From Dehalococcoidia bacterium (GTDB taxonomy: Bacteria; Chloroflexota; Dehalococcoidia; GIF9; UBA5629): DNA of 17,100 nt. This document shows, piece by piece, positions 1-5,997 of this stretch. Both the position numbers and the translations under genes were made by a program. The stretch spans positions 1-17,100 of the forward strand of contig DTZC01000212.1 in the NCBI GenBank assembly GCA_012961565.1, in the 5' to 3' direction. The notes beneath the pieces were generated by a model. The model worked only from the letters and a program-made list of their open reading frames with translations, made no database searches and was not told the origin of the DNA. How positions within the stretch are numbered: the first letter of the stretch is position 1; every line of letters starts with the position of its first letter.

Positions 1-72
1 CTCTTCAGCGGTGACCACTACTGCTTGCCCTTTTTTTATCTTTTCGTTTATCTCAGCAATTGTCTTCTCCAT
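1..72 (-). CDS. DUF39-like homocysteine biosynthesis protein, N-terminal 24 codons only
   Basis: The ATG is at 72-70 and the frame stays open to the window edge, giving a 24-residue N-terminus that reads MEKTIAEINEKIKKGQAVVV and then TAEE. A strong GGGAGG ribosome site lies about 8 bases upstream. This opening resembles the start of the DUF39 / homocysteine-biosynthesis family as I remember it; members are proposed to put sulfide into aspartate semialdehyde in anaerobic archaea and bacteria. The gene begins 39 bases after the thi4 stop, on the same strand, so it is probably co-transcribed with thi4. Two sulfide-using biosynthetic genes side by side would make sense. With only 24 residues visible, the family call is tentative; that a gene starts here is much firmer. 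Confidence 0.55.
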   Translation of the reverse strand, partial: MEKTIAEINEKIKKGQAVVVTAEE

Positions 73-111
73 ATCAAACCTCCCTTTCAAGCAGAGACCA
101 CCAGCGGTTTA

Positions 112-876
112 TCAGCCTTCTCTCAATAACTCCATAGCCAGTCCGGCAGCCTTTCTTCCCGAAAGCAGCATACCACCAAAAATCGCCCCCATACGGGGGG
201 AGCCAAAGACAGCATTGACTGCCATGCCAGCAACAAGAAGACCGGGACAGACCAGCCTGGTATTCTCCACTATTTCTCGCTCACCCACTTCAGCCCACAT
301 GGATTTTTCGCCGCGAATTTCTAATCTAATGCCGGTTTTCCTGGCAACTATGCGACACACCTCAGCATCATGACCCGTGGCATCTATAACCAGCTTAGCC
401 CTAACACCCAGCGGGTCCACATGAAGGTCTGCCAGAGATACGGCACTCCAGTTTAGCACTAGTCCGGTTATCTTATCATCCTGGCGAATCACCACATCTT
501 CAACGCTGAGCAGATTGAACACTTTTGCCCCTGCCTTGACTGCCTTGGAGCAAAGCGTTGAGGCTGCCTCTATGGCATCAGCAGTATAATATCCCTCCTG
601 ATACTCCTTGCAAGATATGCCCAACTCGTCCAGGATTTCCTTTGCTTCGCTCTGGACTACAATGCGATTGAACATCATGCCGCCACCCCACATACCTCCA
701 CCGACGCTCAGTCTCCTTTCAAATATAGCCACCCTTATCCCGCCCATCGCCAAATAATAGCCCGCAGTCATGCCAGATGGTCCGGCTCCCACTATAGCTA
801 CATCTACATCCATCGAGCCAAGCAGGTCTTTAAAGTAACTCTCGACTATCGCCCTAGAGATAACAACTTCGTCCAT
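112..876 (-). CDS. thi4: Sulfide-dependent thiazole synthase (Thi4 family)
   Basis: Makes the ADP-thiazole precursor of thiamine from NAD, glycine and sulfide with iron, in the cytosol. The 254-residue protein has the family opening [14 protein letters not shown], a dinucleotide-binding GAGPSG at 30-35, FERR near 52, the glycine-rich GGGMWGGG near 59-66, an HVDP segment at 152-155, DATGHD near 165-170 and a C-terminal [11 protein letters not shown] near 226. In yeast Thi4 a cysteine at the HVDP position gives up its own sulfur in a single-turnover reaction; His152 here is the archaeal/anaerobic state, which uses free sulfide catalytically. That functional reading comes from the family. AGGAGG sits 5 bases before the ATG at 876. 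The gene follows hisS after 137 bases and precedes a DUF39-like gene. I found no TPP-riboswitch consensus in the leader. Confidence 0.92.
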   Translation of the reverse strand: MDEVVISRAIVESYFKDLLGSMDVDVAIVGAGPSGMTAGYYLAMGGIRVAIFERRLSVGGGMWGGGMMFNRIVVQSEAKEILDELGISCKEYQEGYYTADAIEAASTLCSKAVKAGAKVFNLLSVEDVVIRQDDKITGLVLNWSAVSLADLHVDPLGVRAKLVIDATGHDAEVCRIVARKTGIRLEIRGEKSMWAEVGEREIVENTRLVCPGLLVAGMAVNAVFGSPRMGAIFGGMLLSGRKAAGLAMELLREG

Positions 877-948
877 GCTGCCCTCCTGCCGCTAATGCGC
901 GGGATCGATTTCCATAATCAAACCCTTTCCTCCAGTCCACTACTGTAG

Positions 949-964
949 TTTTCAATCTTGAAAA
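949..964. repeat. Perfect inverted repeat upstream of thi4
   Basis: TTTTCAA, two bases, then TTGAAAA: a perfect 7-base inverted repeat in the 137-base hisS-thi4 gap. It is AT-rich, so it is a poor terminator and looks more like an operator or a chance palindrome. Its function is unknown. Confidence 0.35.
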
Positions 965-1013
965 GCCAAGCCGGTGGGGCAAAAGCTTCACACAGCACCC
1001 ACAACCGACCTTT

Positions 1014-2270
1014 CTACTCTCTGACTAGGAGCAACTCCTGCAGCTGTGCCAGCGAGACAGACTGTTGCTCCCCGGTTATCATATTGCGTAAAGTCACAGC
1101 CTGCCTTTTCACCTCCTCCTCACCGATGATGGCTGTGTAATCAGCATTAAGGCTGTTGGCTTGCCTCAGCTGGGCTTTCAAGCTTCTATCGCCGGTAGCC
1201 ATTATCGCCGATACGCCATCCCTGCGCAGTGCAGCAGCAATCTTCACCGCCTCCAGCTTGGCTTCCCGTCCCACATAAGCCACAAAGACCCTGGGGCAGG
1301 GCAAATTGGACACCGGCACCTTCTGCTGTTTCAGGCTAAGCACCACCCGCTCCATGCCTGCAGCAAAGCCAATAGCAGGAGTAGGTCTGCCTCCAAGTTC
1401 CTCAATTAGGTCATCGTAGCGCCCGCCACCTCCCAATGCGCTCTGGGCTCCCCCCTGAGAAGGCTGAACCTCAAAAACAGTTCTGGTGTAATAGTCCAGA
1501 CCACGCACCAGCCTGTGATTCAATTCAAAGGGAAGTTTCGAAGCATTCAAGTATGCCTGGACGGCTTCGAAATGCTCTTCACACTGCGGGCAAAGATAAT
1601 CAAGGCTCCTTGGTGCTGCCTCAGCCATACCATAACAGGCCGGCTTCTTGCAATCAAGCAAGCGCAAAGGATTTCGTTCAAACCTCAACCTGCAGTCCGG
1701 GCACAAGCCAGCTAGATGCCCCGAATAATGACGTTTAAGACCCTCCAGATAGAGCGGACGGCATGCCTTACACCCGATACTGTTGAGATAAAGAGCAAGA
1801 CCGGTGATGCCGAGAGATTGGAAAAACTGCCATGCCATCTGGATAACCTCAGCATCAAGAGCTGGGTCAGCCTCACCAATAGCCTCAAAGCCGAACTGGT
1901 AGTGCTGCCGGTAGCGCCCTGCCTGTGGACGCTCATACCTAAAGATAGCAGCCAGATAGTAAAGCTTTACTGGCTGAGGAAGATTATCCAGCCCGTGCTC
2001 CAGATAAGCCCGGCATACAGGCGCCGTGCCTTCAGGTCTCAAAGCTAGCGTATTACCACTCCGGTCATTGAAAATATACATCTCCTTGGTAACGATATCA
2101 GTGCTCTCCCCTATACTACGCGTGAACAGACCGACGTCCTCGAACACAGGAGTGTCAAGACGCTGATACCCATAAAGCTGGCACAAGACAGCAGCTTTTT
2201 GTTCCACATATCTCCAGTAGCGTTGCTCTCCGGGCAAAATGTCCGAAGTGCCCCGAGGTGCTTTATACAA
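1014..2270 (-). CDS. hisS: Histidyl-tRNA synthetase
   Basis: Charges tRNA-His with histidine; a class II aminoacyl-tRNA synthetase. From the TTG at 2270 the protein has 418 residues and the usual bacterial opening MYKAPRGTSDILPGEQ. Visible motifs are the LRPEGTAPVCRAYL segment at 77-90, motif 2 FRYERPQAGRYRQH at 110-123, the histidine-specific LVRGLDYYTRTVFEV at 254-268, the GGGGRYDDLIEELGG run at 280-294 and motif 3 GFAAGMERVV at 301-310, followed by an anticodon-binding domain. The insertion domain carries eight cysteines, mostly as CxxC pairs (167/170, 190/193, 207, 212, 227/230), suggesting bound metal. Two TTG codons stand in tandem (2273 and 2270). GGGGAGG is 4 bases from the first and 7 from the second, which favours the second. 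An extended -10 promoter lies just upstream. Confidence 0.96.
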   Translation of the reverse strand: MYKAPRGTSDILPGEQRYWRYVEQKAAVLCQLYGYQRLDTPVFEDVGLFTRSIGESTDIVTKEMYIFNDRSGNTLALRPEGTAPVCRAYLEHGLDNLPQPVKLYYLAAIFRYERPQAGRYRQHYQFGFEAIGEADPALDAEVIQMAWQFFQSLGITGLALYLNSIGCKACRPLYLEGLKRHYSGHLAGLCPDCRLRFERNPLRLLDCKKPACYGMAEAAPRSLDYLCPQCEEHFEAVQAYLNASKLPFELNHRLVRGLDYYTRTVFEVQPSQGGAQSALGGGGRYDDLIEELGGRPTPAIGFAAGMERVVLSLKQQKVPVSNLPCPRVFVAYVGREAKLEAVKIAAALRRDGVSAIMATGDRSLKAQLRQANSLNADYTAIIGEEEVKRQAVTLRNMITGEQQSVSLAQLQELLLVRE

Positions 2271-2294
2271 CAACCAACCTCCCCTAGACGGTAC

Positions 2295-2303
2295 ATTATA
2301 ACA
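2295..2303 (-). promoter_or_regulatory. Extended -10 promoter of hisS
   Basis: On the minus strand TGtTATAAT gives a consensus -10 with the TG extension, about 15 bases before the hisS ribosome site. No good -35 is present, as is common for extended -10 promoters. The position implies a very short leader and no room for a T-box. Confidence 0.55.
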
Positions 2304-2374
2304 GATACACTTCCCCCTGGCATTTCAGTGCCACAAGTCGCGTTTCAAAAATCCAAATGAGCAGCCTGAAAGAC

Positions 2375-2403
2375 TTGACAGACTTTCCAGCTTATTGTAT
2401 ACT
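2375..2403 (+). promoter_or_regulatory. Sigma-70 promoter of the Rrf2/IscR-like gene
   Basis: TTGACA at 2375-2380, a 17-base spacer and TATACT at 2398-2403. The -35 is perfect and the -10 is one base from consensus, making it the best promoter in the window. An inverted repeat begins on the next base and covers the expected transcription start. Confidence 0.8.
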
Positions 2404-2426
2404 TTGTTGACCCAATTAGTCAACAA
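2404..2426. promoter_or_regulatory. Putative IscR-type (Rrf2) operator
   Basis: TTGTTGAC, seven bases (ccaatta), then GTCAACAA: a perfect 8-base inverted repeat. The GAC-N7-GTC core matches the layout of the E. coli IscR type 1 site (YYGAC-TRWWWYA-GTCRR). Against the 25-base consensus as I remember it, about 20 positions agree. It abuts the -10 and covers the likely start site, so protein bound there should block initiation. Autorepression by the adjacent gene product is the natural inference. Confidence 0.65.
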
Positions 2427-2438
2427 TATGAGGAGGAG

Positions 2439-2882
2439 ATGAGGTTATCTACCAGAGCACGATATGGGACCAGGCTACTCCTGGAGCTGGCTCTTCAACG
2501 AGGACAGCAGCCCATCCAGTTAAAGGATGTAGCCCATAATCAGCAGGTTTCCCTTCTTTACCTTGAGCATCTGATAAAGCCGCTCATCGCAGCGGGAATA
2601 GTAAAGAGCAGACGAGGTGCCCGCGGTGGTATCTGGTTAACTAGGTCTCCGCATGAGATAAAGCTCGGTGAAATCATCCGCCTGCTTGAAGGTTCCACTA
2701 CCCCGGTTGATTGTGTCGATATTCCAGAGAGCTGCCCTCGCTCCAGTTCTTGTGTCACCCGCGATGTATGGAGCGAGCTAAAGCAGGCCATGAATGGAGT
2801 CCTGGATTCTATAACCTTGCAGGACTTGGTAGAAAGGCATAAATCTAAAACTGCGCCTTCGGAAACAGTGTACCAAATATAA
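2439..2882 (+). CDS. Rrf2-family, IscR-like Fe-S transcription regulator
   Basis: A 147-residue DNA-binding regulator. MRLSTRARYGTRLLLELAL is the standard Rrf2 opening; a winged helix follows, with the recognition region VSLLYLEHLIKPLIAAG at 37-53 and the wing SRRGARGGIWL near 57-67. Cys92, Cys99 and Cys105 lie where E. coli IscR has its [2Fe-2S] ligands (92, 98, 104). The IscR His107 ligand appears to be Arg108 here (CVTRDVW), so the fourth ligand may differ. The ribosome site AGGAGG is unusually close, two bases from ATG. Its promoter carries a matching inverted repeat, suggesting autorepression. No iscS or iscU follows; the next genes, 104 bases on, encode an ABC transporter, which I infer to be in its regulon. 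Whether it senses Fe-S, redox state or cysteine cannot be decided from the sequence. Confidence 0.88.
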   Translation: MRLSTRARYGTRLLLELALQRGQQPIQLKDVAHNQQVSLLYLEHLIKPLIAAGIVKSRRGARGGIWLTRSPHEIKLGEIIRLLEGSTTPVDCVDIPESCPRSSSCVTRDVWSELKQAMNGVLDSITLQDLVERHKSKTAPSETVYQI

Positions 2883-2986
2883 AGTCTGCTAGCATTTCAG
2901 ACCGGACAGGTTAAGACAAGAAACAAATTTTTTTATGCCCCATAATATGCTAGCTGAAATCAATTTCTCCGAAGAGAGGTGGTCTA

Positions 2987-4180
2987 GTGAAGCTATATCA
3001 GATGGTTATCAAAGATGTATTGCGGAGAAAAAGACGCGTAGCCTATGCTGCTCTAGGCGTAGTCGTCAGTGTCATGACAGTCGTTGGCATATTGACGGTT
3101 GCCCATGCTGCTCAAGCAAGAATTTACAACCAGCTAGAAAAGTATGGTCCCAATCTTATTGTTATGCCAGCAATAAGCAATCTAGACTTGCGACTGGGAG
3201 ACCTGATGCTTGCAACTTTAACCATAGGTGAAAACTATATCCCCGTAGAAAAACTGCGCCACATCAGACAAATTACAGATGATGAAATAAGGCGAGGGCT
3301 GGGCATCAACAACGAAGGCAACATCGCCACCATCGCTCCCAAGCTGTATACCAACACCAAGGTGAACGGAATGCCGGTAATGGTGGTCGGCATCGAGCCC
3401 CAAGAAGAGAGCAAAATCAAACCATGGTGGAGGGTCAGGGACGGTGATTACCTCAATGCCCCAGACCAAGCTTTAGTTGGAGCGATGGCTGCTGAGTTAT
3501 TGAAGCTTGAGGTAGGTGACATGATTATGCTCACTGATGGTAACGATGTGGCTGTAACCGGTATCCTTGAGGAGACAGGCTCAAACGACGATTACCTGAT
3601 ATTCATTCCTATACAGAGGGCACAACAGGCATTTGGCAAACAGGGGATGGTTTCTTCAGTTGATATTCGGGCCCTATGTAACGCCTGCCCTGTGGAGACC
3701 ATTACTGACAGAATAAATCAGAATATTCCTGGAGTTAGAGCGGTAGCTGTGAAACAGGTGGCTGAAGGTGAGATGGGCATGATGGAGAAGCTGAGTAAGT
3801 TCATGCTGGCTTTGGCCGGAATTACACTCGTTGTCGGGCTGTTTGGTGTTCTTAACACCATGATATCCTCAGTACACGAGAGGGTCAAAGATATCGGAAT
3901 AATGAGGGCAGTAGGTGCCTCCCATGGTCAGATAATTAAGATCTTCATCTACGAAGCTATCATTATCGGGATACTTGGTGGGATTGTTGGGTATATCGCT
4001 GGAACCCTATTAGCATACATTATTGGTCCGCTCATTTTTGAAGGAATAGCCATCGCTTATGTGCCCCAGTATTTACTTATATCACTAATGGTAGCTGTCC
4101 TTGTTGCTGTCGTAGCCGCTGTATATCCCGCATTCCGAGCAACGCAGGTCAAGGTTGCCGACTCATTCAGAGCTCTGTAA
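2987..4180 (+). CDS. FtsX/MacB-type ABC transporter permease
   Basis: A 397-residue inner-membrane permease of the MacB/LolCE/FtsX class. It shows a basic N-terminus, one membrane helix at about 19-41, a large extracytoplasmic domain at about 42-270 (MacB periplasmic-core type), and three C-terminal helices near 272-295, 320-348 and 361-383, with the family segment HERVKDIGIMRAVGAS at 297-312. This class usually moves substrates within or out of the outer leaflet, or transmits force, rather than importing. Unusually, the exported domain has a CxxC (Cys231, Cys234, in LCNACPVE), which could bind metal or form a disulfide. The start is GTG at 2987, with an AGGTGG-like ribosome site just upstream. 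The partner ATPase begins 10 bases after the stop. The cassette suggests handling of iron, Fe-S or thiol chemistry outside the membrane; the substrate is unknown. Confidence 0.88.
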   Translation: MKLYQMVIKDVLRRKRRVAYAALGVVVSVMTVVGILTVAHAAQARIYNQLEKYGPNLIVMPAISNLDLRLGDLMLATLTIGENYIPVEKLRHIRQITDDEIRRGLGINNEGNIATIAPKLYTNTKVNGMPVMVVGIEPQEESKIKPWWRVRDGDYLNAPDQALVGAMAAELLKLEVGDMIMLTDGNDVAVTGILEETGSNDDYLIFIPIQRAQQAFGKQGMVSSVDIRALCNACPVETITDRINQNIPGVRAVAVKQVAEGEMGMMEKLSKFMLALAGITLVVGLFGVLNTMISSVHERVKDIGIMRAVGASHGQIIKIFIYEAIIIGILGGIVGYIAGTLLAYIIGPLIFEGIAIAYVPQYLLISLMVAVLVAVVAAVYPAFRATQVKVADSFRAL

Positions 4181-4190
4181 GGTAAGTGCC

Positions 4191-4895
4191 ATGCTAGAAG
4201 TCAAGAATGTATCAAAAGTTTATGGCCAGGAGACAACCAAGGTAGTTGCCTTGGACAATGTTTCTCTAAAAGTGAACAGCGGTGACTTTATTGCTGTCAT
4301 GGGACCATCTGGTAGCGGAAAATCGACTCTTTTGAATATCATCGGTGGTTTAGACCGTGTTTCCGCTGGTGAAGTGATTCTAGGCGGAAAACGCATTGAC
4401 AATCTGGACGAAAATGCACTTGTTGAGGTTAGAAGGGGGAAGATAGCCTATGTCTTTCAGCAATATCACCTGCTCCCATCACTTACTGCATTGGAAAACG
4501 TCCTCTTGCCCTTGACATTTTGCGGGATAAGCAACAGGACGGAGAAAGCTATGGACATATTGAAAAGAGTGGGACTGGACAAAAGAGCTCGACACAAGCC
4601 CAACCAATTAAGCGGCGGTGAGCAGCAAAGGGTAGCCATCGCTAGAGCACTGGTTAATGACCCAGAGCTCATCTTGGCAGATGAGCCAACGGGAAATATG
4701 GATCGGAGAACGGGAAGGGAAATATTAAGCTTGTTCGATCATCTGAATGAAGAAGGGCACACCATAGTAATGGTTACGCATGATCCCGAGATAGCCAAGC
4801 ACGCTAAAGAAATCGTAGTACTGCAGGATGGGAAAATCATAGAAAAGGCCAAACAAGAACCAGCAAGACCGAGACAGAGAACAGGAGCAAGATAA
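4191..4895 (+). CDS. ABC transporter ATP-binding protein (MacB/LolD type)
   Basis: A 234-residue ATPase that energises the preceding permease. All motifs are intact: Walker A GPSGSGKS at 38-45, Q-loop Gln90, signature LSGGEQQR at 140-147, Walker B LILADE at 160-165 and the switch His197 in VTHD. I chose ATG 4191 because MLEVKNVSKVYG is the normal opening of this family. An in-frame ATG at 4155 would add 12 residues and overlap the permease end. The ribosome site is weak (AAGG), so translation may be coupled to the permease, which ends 10 bases upstream. The C-terminal tail after about residue 215 is basic and polar. The TAA stop overlaps the ATG of a small ORF by one base. Confidence 0.93.
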   Translation: MLEVKNVSKVYGQETTKVVALDNVSLKVNSGDFIAVMGPSGSGKSTLLNIIGGLDRVSAGEVILGGKRIDNLDENALVEVRRGKIAYVFQQYHLLPSLTALENVLLPLTFCGISNRTEKAMDILKRVGLDKRARHKPNQLSGGEQQRVAIARALVNDPELILADEPTGNMDRRTGREILSLFDHLNEEGHTIVMVTHDPEIAKHAKEIVVLQDGKIIEKAKQEPARPRQRTGAR

Positions 4896-5059
4896 TGATG
4901 TCAAAACATGATAATTCTGGGCGGAGAACTCAATCTGCAGTGGCTGTGGAGCGAGCACCTCCATTCCTTCGAGCACTCCGCATAGCGCCACCGAGAGTGG
5001 TAGTCGCCTCAAAAACATTAGGACATGGAAATGAAATCACAATTTTTGACAGCACTTAA
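4895..5059 (+). CDS. Small ORF (54 residues) coupled to the ABC ATPase
   Basis: The start forms a TAATG overlap with the ATPase stop, and AGGAG at 4883-4887 lies seven bases upstream, so ribosome-site quality and coupling are as good as for any gene here. The product begins MMSKHDNSGRRTQSAVAVER, has a proline- and arginine-rich middle (APPFLRALRIAPPRVVVA) and ends EITIFDST. It has no membrane helix, signal peptide or cysteine. I do not recognise it. It could be a small accessory subunit, the remnant of a longer gene, or a chance reading frame behind a strong coupled start. The stop is 32 bases before the lipoprotein gene. Confidence 0.5.
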   Translation: MMSKHDNSGRRTQSAVAVERAPPFLRALRIAPPRVVVASKTLGHGNEITIFDST

Positions 5060-5091
5060 TTCAATCGAATAACGAGAGGAGAAATGAACAG

Positions 5092-5655
5092 ATGTTAAAA
5101 AAATCAGCAACAGCTGCAGTACTGGCCATTATGATGCTGGCTGCTATTGCCTGTACTAGCCCGGCATCAACTTCCAAACCTGCTGAAATGCCAGCACCTG
5201 CTTCAACCCCAGCACCAGCGTCTACCCCAACACCAAGCCCGAAACCAAAGCCTGAAGGACCTATGAGGGCAAAGTGGATTGAGCCACAGGTAGACGGCGA
5301 CATGATTGCAATTCACTTGCGAACAATTAAGGACAATCGGATCATCCACTTCAACTTGCAAACGCAGACTGGCGAATTGGCCTTCATGGCATATGTATTA
5401 GACGACGCAGTCCACGTCCGGGCAAATGTTTGTCCACCATGCCGTTCGATAGGTTATTCCCTTGATAACGACATCTTAGTATGCGATAGGTGTGCCACTC
5501 TCTTCGAAGCAAAAACCGGCGATGGAATCAGAGGGGCGTGCGTTGATTTCCCCAAAGCAGAGGTGCCATATGAAATTACCGATGGCAAACTAGCAATGAG
5601 GAAAGCGGACCTCATAACTGCATACCAAAATACCTTGAAACCCGGTTGGCCCTAG
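5092..5655 (+). CDS. Lipoprotein with DUF2318-like double-CxxC domain
   Basis: A predicted exported lipoprotein of 187 residues. The signal peptide at 1-20 ends in a lipobox (LAAIAC) with Cys21 as the lipidated residue. A Pro/Ala/Ser/Thr linker at about 22-56 follows, then a globular domain. In the C-terminal half, Cys114-x2-Cys117 and Cys131-x2-Cys134 plus Cys150 precede VPYEITDGKL at 158-167. This pattern fits the DUF2318 family (Fe-S-containing or metal-binding membrane proteins) found with iron-uptake ABC loci such as the Campylobacter P19 region. Most relatives I recall are polytopic, so a lipid-anchored soluble version is notable. GAGGAG is 10 bases upstream. A TTGACA at 5046-5051 could start separate transcription, but no good -10 follows. 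Metal or cluster binding, and hand-off to the ABC pair, are inference. Confidence 0.75.
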   Translation: MLKKSATAAVLAIMMLAAIACTSPASTSKPAEMPAPASTPAPASTPTPSPKPKPEGPMRAKWIEPQVDGDMIAIHLRTIKDNRIIHFNLQTQTGELAFMAYVLDDAVHVRANVCPPCRSIGYSLDNDILVCDRCATLFEAKTGDGIRGACVDFPKAEVPYEITDGKLAMRKADLITAYQNTLKPGWP

Positions 5656-5664
5656 CACGGCAGA

Positions 5665-5722
5665 TGCGGATTGACCACCGAGTTCCTAGTCATACACTCT
5701 CAGGAATAGTGGTCAATCCGCA
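5665..5722. repeat. 58-base stem-loop with perfect 14-base arms
   Basis: TGCGGATTGACCAC (5665-5678) pairs perfectly with GTGGTCAATCCGCA (5709-5722). Inside, TTCCT (5683-5687) can pair with AGGAA (5702-5706). It begins about 10 bases after the lipoprotein stop. It may act as a terminator or 3'-end stabiliser, but no T-run follows on the plus strand and no matching run is seen on the minus strand. A degenerate miniature element is the alternative. Confidence 0.6.
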
Positions 5723-5799
5723 CCCTAGCCCGATGAATACATGGAACCCAAAGCTAGAGTCTAGACGCTGGCGATAACTTCCTCCTTTACCCAAACAGA

Positions 5800-5832
5800 T
5801 AATATTAAGATTAGACCAGCCTTAATATTAAG
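5800..5832. repeat. Inverted repeat TAATATTAAG / CTTAATATTA
   Basis: Perfect 10-base arms at 5800-5809 and 5821-5830, separated by 11 bases. The right arm is also part of a 12-base perfect palindrome, CTTAATATTAAG (5821-5832). Being AT-rich and near a promoter, it is a candidate binding site for a dimeric regulator. Confidence 0.45.
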
Positions 5833-5842
5833 GACGTCTGCT

Positions 5843-5863
5843 TGAATTGGACGCCTGAATTGG
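5843..5863 (+). repeat. Direct repeat TGAATTGG, 13-base period
   Basis: Two copies of TGAATTGG, at 5843-5850 and 5856-5863, lie about 60 bases upstream of the TATAAT at 5925. They may be tandem half-sites for an activator or may be chance. Confidence 0.3.
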
Positions 5864-5924
5864 GTTTACATACACTATACACAGCTTCCCACGAATTGAC
5901 GAAATGCCGCTGACGAGCTAACAT

Positions 5925-5946
5925 TATAATAGACCCACTTTAGTGG
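5925..5946 (+). promoter_or_regulatory. TATAAT -10 followed by CCACTTTAGTGG palindrome
   Basis: A perfect -10 at 5925-5930, with no convincing -35 at 16-18 bases (TTGACG at 5896-5901 is 23 bases away). The 12-base palindrome CCACT-TT-AGTGG (5935-5946) sits at the expected start of transcription, a typical place for a repressor site. The missing -35 would suit an activated promoter using the upstream repeats. This is a candidate only. Confidence 0.4.
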
Positions 5947-5997
5947 ACTCTGGCACTTCAGAGGCTCTCTGTGTATCAAAAATAGGAGGTGGAAGCT

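Larger units (their letters stand above)
5656..5997. other. Repeat-rich intergenic region between lipoprotein and glycosyltransferase genes
   Basis: These 342 bases contain no credible ORF. From left to right they hold a long stem-loop (5665-5722), an inverted repeat of TAATATTAAG (5800-5830), a direct repeat of TGAATTGG (5843-5863), a consensus TATAAT (5925-5930), a CCACT/AGTGG palindrome (5935-5946) and a small CAGAG/CTCTG hairpin (5959-5971). The right half looks like a complex promoter region for the glycosyltransferase gene. The left half probably marks the end of the upstream unit. Confidence 0.6.

Noticed and set aside
877..1013. TPP riboswitch upstream of thi4
   Set aside because: I looked for the conserved CTGAGA and the downstream ACC-TGAT/GGTAATACC-like blocks on the minus strand and saw neither.
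2428..2442. Four-codon ORF overlapping the ribosome site of the Rrf2 gene
   Set aside because: ATG-AGG-AGG-AGA-TGA is just the purine-rich ribosome site read as codons; it has no ribosome site of its own.
2935..3231. 98-codon plus-strand ORF overlapping the permease start
   Set aside because: It overlaps the well-supported permease in another frame, has no ribosome site and its sequence is shadow-like.
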